Shown here piece after piece: positions 56,681 through 64,000 of a DNA stretch of 64,000 nt. Each line of letters begins with the position of its first letter. Position 1 is the stretch's first letter. A program made the translations under genes and the position numbers. Origin of the DNA: Agriotes lineatus. Taxonomy: Eukaryota; Arthropoda; Insecta; Coleoptera; Elateridae. The notes beneath the pieces are model-generated. The model did not search any database, was not told where the DNA came from, and saw only the letters and a list, made by a program, of their open reading frames with translations. The stretch is from positions 1 through 64,000 of the forward strand of contig CALNHX010007488.1 in NCBI GenBank assembly GCA_940337035.1, written 5' to 3'.

Positions 56681-56874
56681 TAAAAGTACAAAATGATGAC
56701 TTTATTAAATGAGCTTTAGTAGACAGCTCTTGTTTAAAAACGTTATTTGTCTCTCCTGCACAATTTGGATTTTGGGATTTCGAGATATTAGTACTTCAAT
56801 GACGATAATGTGCCTTTCAGCATTGAAATTCATTTTTATCTCTCATGTGGTTTGTTTGTCTTTCCCGTGCGTAG

Positions 56875-57075
56875 TAAAAAGTTAAATTTCAGTGCCTCGG
56901 TATAAAAATGACTATTCGTGAAATTAAAACATTTCGACCAACTCTTTAAGTTATGTTGACATTTTGTGATCCACCTGTCACAATGCCAGCTTCAAAAAGT
57001 CGTAAAACAATTAATTACTCTACTGCCCATTTCTTGTATTTTAATGACGATTTCAGAAAGATTTACATGCAAAGA
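56875..57075 (+). repeat. Dispersed repeat E, copy 2
   Basis: Matches 45,715-45,925 in order and orientation. It is followed at about 57,108 by TAATCACCCTGTATATATT, a CAGGGTG-type terminus, which suggests the repeat is the end of a small DNA transposon. Confidence 0.55.
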
Positions 57076-57404
57076 ATTTCACAGGGAACTAGATGTATCT
57101 CTTTCTTAATCACCCTGTATATATTATAACAAAATATATTGTACCTATTCAATGATTTTAATGCTCTAAAATTACAGTTAACATATACAATATGTATCAT
57201 AAAAGTTTGTGAATGCAAGATATGCACTGCGGACAATTTTATCGAATGAGACTTTTTAGAAACAGAGAGTTGCCTGTATATTGACATGATATGCATTCCC
57301 TAGACTAGCAATATCGATGCTGTTTGATTTATGGTGCAATGATAGTGAGAAAGATAACACTAATGTCGAACAATCTGTTTACACATATTTTTAAGCTACC
57401 TAAA

Positions 57405-57600
57405 TATAGGGTACTATAATAAAAAAAAGTGGTGCGCCATGCCTTTTTGAGCCACCCTATATAGTCAAAATATTTGATTAATGTGCAGTATCTTAGTAGC
57501 TCCAACTTTTATATAATGACGTTTTATGCTCTCATAGATACTTTTAGAAATATCTTCTACGCCTTCATCGTTTACGGATCATGAGAAAGGATGTCCCACC
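57405..57600 (+). repeat. Dispersed repeat, related to 19,210-19,400
   Basis: Contains AAAAAGTGGTGCGCCATGCC, TTTTTGAGCCACCCTATATAG, TTAATGTGCAGTATC and CAACTTTTATATAATGACG. The following 105-codon frame (57,621-57,938) has no domain and I treat it as unsupported. Confidence 0.5.
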
Positions 57601-58263
57601 TAATAGCCTAATACTTAACCATGGTATTACTGGGTCAAAACAAGCAAAAGAGTCGGGATAAACATATGTGTTCAAATAAAAATGCTTTATTTCATAGAAT
57701 TTCTTTAAATTCTAGAAATAAATTCCGCCCCTTTGAATATGAAAAAAGTTCGTATCAACATTGGCTCGGAAATGCTTTCTTTCGTGTGTACGTTTATGTA
57801 AGATATAAGTTCTCTGGTGTAATTTTGACCATCACGAGCCTTTGGCTTTTACTCTTGTTGTTAAATAATAATTATTATATGATACACAAGATTGAGGGTG
57901 ATGTCAACGAGAATACTATCTTAGTATCTCCACAATGACTAATTTCCGGACCCATGTTCCCAGCAGGCACACGTACGTTTAAAATACACCGCAAAGACGT
58001 TGACATACTTGAAAAGACGATATTGGTTGAAAATTAAAAGTTGAATTTTGGTCAAACAGTTAACTTCATTTTCTCAACCTAAATTAGACGTTGATTTTTA
58101 GTAATTCTTTATACCTACTATTTGCAGAATTATTCCGTTCATTAAACGAGTTGCCTATGACGTTTATTAAGCATATTTATATGACGCCGTTATGCCGTTG
58201 ATTTTAAAAGCTTTTTAAACCAGCAGTTAATGTAAAACGTCGATATTACTTTTGACAGCCTGA

Positions 58264-58705
58264 TGTATTTAGAAACTTTTTTCATTCTTTAAATTTTCCC
58301 ATAAAGCCTACAGTTTTTGAGTAAAAAATGTATTTTACAAAATCTCTTGAATGAATAAATGCCACAAGTTGAATAAAGTTATAACTGTAATACATGTTTA
58401 TATCCTTCGACGCATTGATTGGCGAACACGATCAAAAATGCCGGAGATGCACTGAAATGTTTGACAAGATGTGGCAATGAGATTTCTTAATTTATCCACA
58501 GTTTGGTAAAGTGGCCCCAGAAGAAAAAATCGAATGCATTCTTTATGAGAGCTGGACTTATATAGAAACTTATATTATTCTTTTTTTCCGCAATTTTTGA
58601 GTAAGAAAAATGAATAGATAAATGATCAAACACTATTTAATTTGTTACTAAAAGACAGTAGGAAATGTGAGATATATTAAAGAATGAAAAAAGTTTCTAA
58701 ATAAG
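58264..58705. mobile_element. Inverted-repeat element with 27-bp termini
   Basis: TATTTAGAAACTTTTTTCATT at the left and AATGAAAAAAGTTTCTAAATA at the right form near-perfect termini that extend by a further TCTTTAA. The interior of about 390 bp is AT-rich and non-coding. Confidence 0.65.
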
Positions 58706-58989
58706 TTAGGCTTAAAAATATGCAAAATTTTAACCCCCCAAAAAGTTATGATAAACAAACCAACAGGGTTCGCAAGACCCTAGTGATAGATGATTGAAAA
58801 TATTACTATCTACTACTAAATATCATTCTCCTACATGTTTCCAAGTTTGAGAAATAAAACGAAAACTAAATTTTATCATTTCTCTTTAGAGTTGTGTAAC
58901 TCCGAAAGGTGTCGCTTTAAGAGAAATAATATATAAAGGGCCTCTCTTAATTTTCGACAAGGAAGGGCTCCTTGAACTTTTTCGCATTA

Positions 58990-59430
58990 TTTATAAATTA
59001 CCCTGTATATTACTTTAAAATAACGTTAATATAAAACGCATTTTAGATTATTGAAGTCGACTCTTAACATCGATATAACGTTGTTACAGCAACGTAACGA
59101 AAACGTTTTTGCGTTACATTTATATATCGACGACTTTAAGTGCTGTTTAGACCAGCAGTTAATGTTAAACGTTGAAGTGAAGTTTATAAAAACACGAAAA
59201 CTGAACGTTTTCCATATTACATTAAAATAACGTTAATATAAAACGCCATTTAGATCAGTAGTCGATTCTTATTGTCGATGTGACTTGATACAACGTGATA
59301 ATTATGTTTTTGCATTACATTTTTATGTTATTCATTTCAAGTACATTGTACATCAGCAGTTAATATTAATCGTGGACATGAAGTTCACAAAAGCACGCAA
59401 GTTATACCCTTCTTCAGTAAATTTGGCAGA
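58990..59430 (+). repeat. Degenerate satellite, about 205-bp period
   Basis: TTAAAATAACGTTAATATAAAACG occurs near 59,012 and 59,220, and CAGCAGTTAATRTTAAWCGT near 59,153 and 59,354, giving a period of about 200-207 bp. An earlier CCAGCAGTTAATGTAAAACG at 58,220 and scattered AACGTTAA words to about 60,100 suggest a longer eroded array. Confidence 0.6.
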
Positions 59431-60205
59431 AATACGTATGCCCAACGCGCCTACCACCCGTAAGACCACTACTCACATGATAGTGTCGACCAATTGAAAG
59501 GCGTTATTCTACAGTGGAATGTTACAACATGTTGACAAGCCGTTCTTCCCCTTTGTCTGATGATTTGGGTTAACTGTTTAGATCGCCATTTGTGTCGCTG
59601 ATAACATGGAAAGATCTGTGAGTCAAAACGTTGTGTGTTTTTTATTCCAGTTTGACGTAAGGCTAGCAGAATATGTTGCTTTAAAAGAATATATGGTGGG
59701 TAATACGTCTAATTTTTTTTTAATTCAAGGTAAAACGACTCTCGACTGGGTGGAACTACATAGTGTTGAAGCAGTTACCCGATCTGTTTTGAGATTCCGT
59801 TTATCAAATTAAGTTGCTGTTCTGTTCAATGGGGCTGGGCAGAATTAAAATAATAAAAAACTGTAACGTTTTCTGTCGTTAACACATGACGCAAATAAAA
59901 TGTTAATTTTGTATCAACGAAAACGTCGTTTCAGCGTAAAAAAACAAGTTAAAGTTGTGGTTAAAACGTAATGTGCTTATACCGTTAGCGCTTAATTTAA
60001 AAACTATGTTGACAACACTTTGTTTTAAAATATAGAGCACGTACATTTTCTGTTAAAAAGAACGACGTTACAACGTTAACATAGGGGTGCAAACTGTGCA
60101 ATAACATGGCATTCAAGAGACGTCGCTTTGGTAACCAACCGTAAAAACACGTAAATACTCGGCAACAATGTTGAAAACGTGTTTTATCTACTCCAGTGGA
60201 ATGAG

Positions 60206-60360
60206 TAACTTATTACGTCATTCATTTGACACTATTTCCGTTACGTAATGAAGCTCATTACATCACTAGTGGTGTATTGAACTTCCAATACACCACTAGT
60301 GGTGTAATTGCTTCATTGCCTAACGGAAATGGTGTCAAATGAATGACGCAATGACATTTA
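60206..60360. mobile_element. Hairpin MITE, about 150 bp
   Basis: CGTCATTCATTTGACAC and CACTAGTGGTGTATTG on the left mirror CAATACACCACTAGTG and GTGTCAAATGAATGACG on the right, around a six-base loop (AACTTC) near 60,285. Nearly the whole element is stem. Confidence 0.8.
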
Positions 60361-60822
60361 CCTACTAAAATATTTTTGAAGATGACAGACCCCATTTTTC
60401 TTAATGCATTTTTCTCAATTTTGAGGAGTTGTAGATACAATTTTGTACAATACATGTGTGATAGTCCCATTTGCATAGTAAATAACTATTGGATCGCTAT
60501 TATAATGTTCACAGATAACGGCCTTGTTTGATTATGACGTGACTTAAACGTTAAAAGACCGTCATAGACTAACGTATAATCATTAGTTAAATCACAAGTG
60601 TTGGATCTTTTGGTGAGTATACTTTTGACATGCTTGTGTCAACTGTTGTAGAGATTCACGAGACCAAATTTTTTTACAAATATCCCGACATCGAAGCTGG
60701 AGGGGTATTTTTTGAAAAAGAAATTTGGTCGAGTGGTATTTCTACAACGATGTTGATGAAAAGATGTCAAAGTATACTAGCAAAAATATCTACCACGAGT
60801 AGTCTATAACAAGATTATATAC

Positions 60823-60830
60823 CAAGATAG
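60823..60830 (+). repeat. Left target duplication of the second hAT element
   Basis: CAAGATAG, repeated exactly at 62,306-62,313. Confidence 0.85.
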
Positions 60831-61077
60831 TAGGGATGGGGGCGTGACGTGAAAACAGTCGTGTCACGTCGTGTCACGGCGTGTCACGTCGTGAACGTGA
60901 CTAATATTTGAAAATCGTGACGTGAACGTGAGTGAAAATTTCCAAGGCGTGATTCACGTTTCACGTTAATTTCACGTTAAATATTTAGTAACGAATAAAA
61001 AACTGCAGGGTGCAGCAACTTTTAAATTCATTAAATCACAAATTGTGCCAAACAAGTTACATTATGTGGCTTAATTT

Positions 61078-61514
61078 TTGTACTCTAATTATAAATCCTT
61101 AAAGTTCATACCTTCACATAAAAGAGAAGATTATAATGCAAATAAAACTATAGATGATAATGATGAAATACATAGCAAACGACTCAAAACTGGTACATCA
61201 GCATCAGATTCTTATCTTTCTACACTTAGAGATAGCTCTGACGATGACACGTGTAATTAGGATGATGTCGAAACAGAATTAAATTAGTATGTTAAATTAA
61301 AATTCGGAAATGTAGATGGCATTTTAGGATTTTGGAAAAAGTGTAAATACGCCACTGTTAAAAAACTTGAGAAATTTTAAACATACCGGCAAGTTCCGCT
61401 ACAAGCGAAAGAGTATTTTCTACAGCTGGGCGAATTTTAGAAGAGCGCAGAATTCGACTGAACGCTGAAAATGTTGATTACATATTATTTTTAAATCAAC
61501 ATTTTAATGTGTAG
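61078..61514 (+). pseudogene. hAT transposase C-terminal relic
   Basis: A 60-codon open piece (to 61,260, with an acidic Ser-rich end SYLSTLRDSSDDDTCN), then KFGNVDGILGFWKKCK, a one-base shift near 61,376, and finally NIPASSATSERVFSTAGRIL, EERRIRLNAENVDYILFLNQ and a stop at 61,512. The SERVFSTAG...ENVD...LFLN pattern is the hAT C-terminal dimerisation domain. The zinc finger and the catalytic core are absent. Confidence 0.85.
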
Positions 61515-61812
61515 ATGTGTAGATGAACATATTATTCTAATAAAAGTAATGGTTTGTTTTTTATACTTAGCTAACGCTGAAAATGTTAATTACGTTTTAT
61601 TATTAAACCAAAAATGTATTGTGTAGATGTGTAGATGAGCCTATTGTTAGAAAAGTACCTAATGTTTCGTTTTGTATACTCGACTTAACACTGAAAATGA
61701 TGATTACGTTTTATTTTTAAACCAATTTATTGTGTACTTGTGTAGATGAACTTATTATTCTAATAAAAGTAATGTTTTTTTTGTATACTCGCCTTAACGC
61801 TGAAAATGTTGA
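61461..61812 (+). repeat. 112-bp tandem repeat of the transposase end, three units plus part
   Basis: The AACGCTGAAAATG marker recurs at 61,461, 61,573, 61,687 (AACACTGAAAATG) and 61,796, giving periods of about 112, 114 and 109 bp. Each unit carries codons for the NAENVDYxLFLNQ tail, a stop, GTGTAGATGTGTAGATGA and an AATAAAAGTAATG poly(A)-type signal. The units differ by point changes, so the duplication is not recent. Confidence 0.85.
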
Positions 61813-62305
61813 TCCTTGTACGTAAAAGTACTTTCAAACCTACGAATTAAAAGTGTTGCCTAGCAACATATACCTTTTGTACTCATACCAATAAGGGAAA
61901 CGTCAATTCCAATGACAGCTTTTGGTATTAAAAGTAATGTCTTTGAAGACAGCTGCAAGAAATATGTTTGCGAGAAATCAGTATTTATCCCTTGTCGAAG
62001 TTATTGTAGTCAATTTTCATTTTTTTCTTTTTATGTCAACTATTCTGATTGCAACATCGTAAATCATGTCAGGTGCAAAACATATTATTAGTTCTCTTTA
62101 GGGTTTCTTCATTGGTTTTAAATTTGAACATTCTGTTCTATCTGAATTTAAATTTTGAAATAAAAGCTGCGTGTCACGTCGTGAGTAGCGTGTCACGCCG
62201 TGAACGTGAGTAAACGTGAGCGTGAACGTGCGTGAACGTGACTGTTTAAAGCAAGCGTGAAACGTGCGTGACGTGAGCGAAAATTCACTCACGCGCCCAT
62301 CTCTA

Positions 62306-62313
62306 CAAGATAG
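62306..62313 (+). repeat. Right target duplication of the second hAT element
   Basis: CAAGATAG, identical to 60,823-60,830. Confidence 0.85.
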
Positions 62314-63100
62314 TAATGTTATATGCCCAGTCTTTTAATATTTTCCCCAATTTTTCAGCAGAAAAAATTTTTCTCTAATTTGTAATTGTGGTTCTTTCAA
62401 AAATCCTGGAATTGGTCCCAAATATACTTTTTGGTTTTCAGGGCATTTTCAAGAGTCATATTTTCAACGTTGTGTCGATTTTTTTTCAGGCGAAGTACTC
62501 CCAAAACGATTCAATCATTTTCAGTAAAGCCAAAGTGAAAAATTTGATACTTCATAAACAATCTGTGTAATGGTGTTCATAGATATAGCTAAGTAAATTT
62601 TTGAGAAGGTTATAATGCTTCCGGCCTGCTGAATTGTGTGACAAACGTCACTTCGACGTTTGTCAAATATTTTAGCAAGCCGTAATAATGCCATTCCCTC
62701 ATGTATGTTACCATCTAAGTGTACTAACATGAGTACACCCGGATATACAGTGAATATATAATTATTAGACCGGACTCTCAGTGGAGTTCCGTATGCAAAA
62801 ATTGCGGACCGCATTCTGACTTCTGATATGTATTGTAGTGATCCCAGAGTTTGAATTGACAGATGTTGCCAACCAGTATTGTGGTCCCCCTCCCCCTTTC
62901 CCCGCTGTTAATATTAGAAAATATTATTGGTTTTAATCATGGAACTTTATCAAAAAATGAGTACTTGTGGGTGCATATATGGGTCATAAATAAAATACAA
63001 GTCAGTACAGCTACATAAAACTTTTATTTTGATTCAAAAATTACCAAAACTACAAAAAAATATCCTCTAATATGCAAGAAACAGTTTAACTTTGTCACAA
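62314..63100. other. Stretch without a supported gene
   Basis: A 97-codon minus-strand frame (62,521-62,814) has mixed composition but no motif I recognise; it might belong to the relic downstream on the same strand. A pyrimidine-rich CCCCCTCCCCC run lies near 62,887. Confidence 0.4.
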
Positions 63101-63144
63101 GTTTTGGCAATCATTGTTTACACATTTACACAAAGATATACGGT

Positions 63145-63946
63145 TCAGTGTTGCTTTTTTGCAAGTACATGACATGATCTGGTAAGATGATGGACAGGCT
63201 CGGCTAGTGCTACGTGTTTAGGTTTGTTCTTTTCAGTGATACAGTATAAAATGTCACAAAATATTGCCTTTGCCCTCCGAAGAGATCTTTCTCCTAATTT
63301 TTGGTTCTTCACACTGAGTAATTTTGCATGACAGTAACCCATGTTGGAGGCAATTCAGTTTTATTAATTGCGTTTTCTAATACAGTCTCGTCACATAAAT
63401 ATTCGTCCGGTAAAAGTTTAGCAGCCATTGCTTCATCCTTTAGTTGTTTTGCGCACATTTTGATTTTATCTGTATCCAATTGACGAACACGTTCTACCAC
63501 TTCGGTCAAGGGGATATTTGACAGGAATACCATTGACGATTGTGACCTGTCAACAGGATGTGAAAACAATACCTTTTCCCCATACTTTTAAATTAACAGA
63601 GCTTTAACAGCTCGGTTTTCCACGACTTCATGTTCCAACCCGGTGAGCTCAGCCATTCTTGTTGCCAAATAAGATAGTTCAAAGGAACAGGTTGAAAATT
63701 GATCTTTCAATTCATCTATCAATTTTTCAAAGGAAGCCTGTATTATTCCTGGGGGTATATTTGAAGAAGGACGCCCTCATTAATTTTCTTACATTCTCGT
63801 ACAGTTTTATCGAACTTAACACTGTAACGTTTCACCCCCTTATTAAGGGCGCCAAAATCTATACCTCGGTTTAGCTCTAGTCGGAGAATTACTTTTGGCT
63901 CAAATTGAAATAGATAAGTAATAACACAGGAGAATATTATAAACAA
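63145..63946 (-). pseudogene. Relic of an unplaced repetitive gene family
   Basis: On the minus strand the pieces read in order: LRLELNRGIDFGALNKGVKR (63,850-63,900), FEKLIDELKDQFSTCSFE with LATRMAELTGLEHEVVEN (about 63,600-63,730), a stop, MFSHPVDRSQSSMVFLSNIP through ETVLENAINKTELPPTW (63,569-63,350), and after a one-base change NQKLGERSLRRAKAIF with KPKHVALAEPVHHLTRS (to 63,145). The RRAKAIxxDILY...PKHV...HLTRS layout recurs in long repetitive proteins of insects and other invertebrates thought to be transposon-derived; I cannot name the family with certainty. It is truncated at the 3' side by AT-rich DNA and may extend beyond the right edge on its 5' side. Confidence 0.5.
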
Positions 63947-64000
63947 ACATAGTATATTTAAATACGTAAATTAATAACTCAAAATGATTTGTATTTCAAT

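Larger units (their letters stand above)
60831..62305 (+). mobile_element. hAT element with amplified transposase 3' end
   Basis: Ends TAGGGATGGGGGCGTGA and TCACGCGCCCATCTCTA (inverted with two mismatches), flanked by the perfect 8-bp duplication CAAGATAG. At 1,475 bp it is less than half an autonomous hAT. Both sub-terminal regions (60,845-60,980 and 62,168-62,290) are packed with CGTGTCACGTCGTGAACGTGA-type words, plausible transposase-binding repeats. It holds the C-terminal part of a transposase and a tandem array derived from it. Confidence 0.9.

Noticed and set aside
57621..57938. 105-codon plus-strand frame with a leucine-rich stretch
   Set aside because: The leucine run comes from a TTG/TTA-rich sequence; there is no signal peptide, domain or promoter support.

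Overview
This is AT-rich, transposon-dense animal DNA, almost certainly from an insect. A beetle is possible but I cannot fix the order. The grounds are a mariner element, two kinds of hAT element, an insect-type Crypton recombinase relic, non-LTR retrotransposon fragments, many short elements ending in CAGGGTG-like termini, GT-AG introns of about 100 bases, and no operons. I see no convincing intact host protein-coding gene. The window reads as intergenic or intronic sequence in which almost every recognisable coding trace is a decayed transposable-element gene.

Layout. 1-8 kb: AT-rich, no gene, one palindromic repeat (1.04-1.20 kb) and a possible TATA box (4.98 kb). 8.1-13.8 kb: two diverged copies of one minus-strand element that looks like a long LTR, each with CCAAT and TATA boxes at identical spacing, a GC-rich middle and a poly(A) signal; the second copy carries a 121-bp minisatellite. 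14.4-19.0 kb: a 4.6-kb foldback element with 9-bp target duplications, 1.6-kb inverted arms and about twenty short tandem repeats per arm, resembling the Foldback/Mutator-like class. 19.5-25.6 kb: a degenerate AGGTA/TACCT repeat field interrupted by a decayed multi-exon zinc-finger gene and by a 1.95-kb near-perfect palindrome. 25.6-35.8 kb: dispersed repeats, small inverted-repeat elements, and one GC-balanced block (27.74-28.27 kb) that may be a cis-regulatory element.

36.1-38.7 kb: the best preserved gene relic, a ZMYM1-like hAT transposase with a 104-bp first intron, disabled by a stop, deletions and frameshifts. 39.7-40.4 kb: a hAT MITE with perfect 8-bp target duplications. 41-46 kb: a non-LTR endonuclease relic, four copies of one dispersed repeat family, and a tRNA-derived SINE. 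46.5-46.9, 51.5-52.1 and 53.0-53.6 kb: further GC-balanced, motif-rich, non-coding blocks, candidate enhancers. 49.0-50.9 kb: a hairpin MITE and a Crypton-type tyrosine recombinase relic. 54.4-55.7 kb: a non-LTR reverse transcriptase relic followed by a mariner copy with TA duplications that has lost catalytic residues. 58-60.4 kb: satellite-like repeats and hairpins. 60.8-62.3 kb: a second hAT element with perfect 8-bp duplications in which the transposase 3' end has been amplified as a 112-bp tandem repeat. 63.1-63.9 kb: a minus-strand relic of an unplaced repetitive gene family.

The strongest candidates for something undescribed are the foldback element and the hairpin module it shares with unrelated loci at 49 kb, the LTR-like family at 8-14 kb, and the 112-bp repeat inside the hAT element. 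All family assignments rest on reading translations and termini by eye; no database search was possible.
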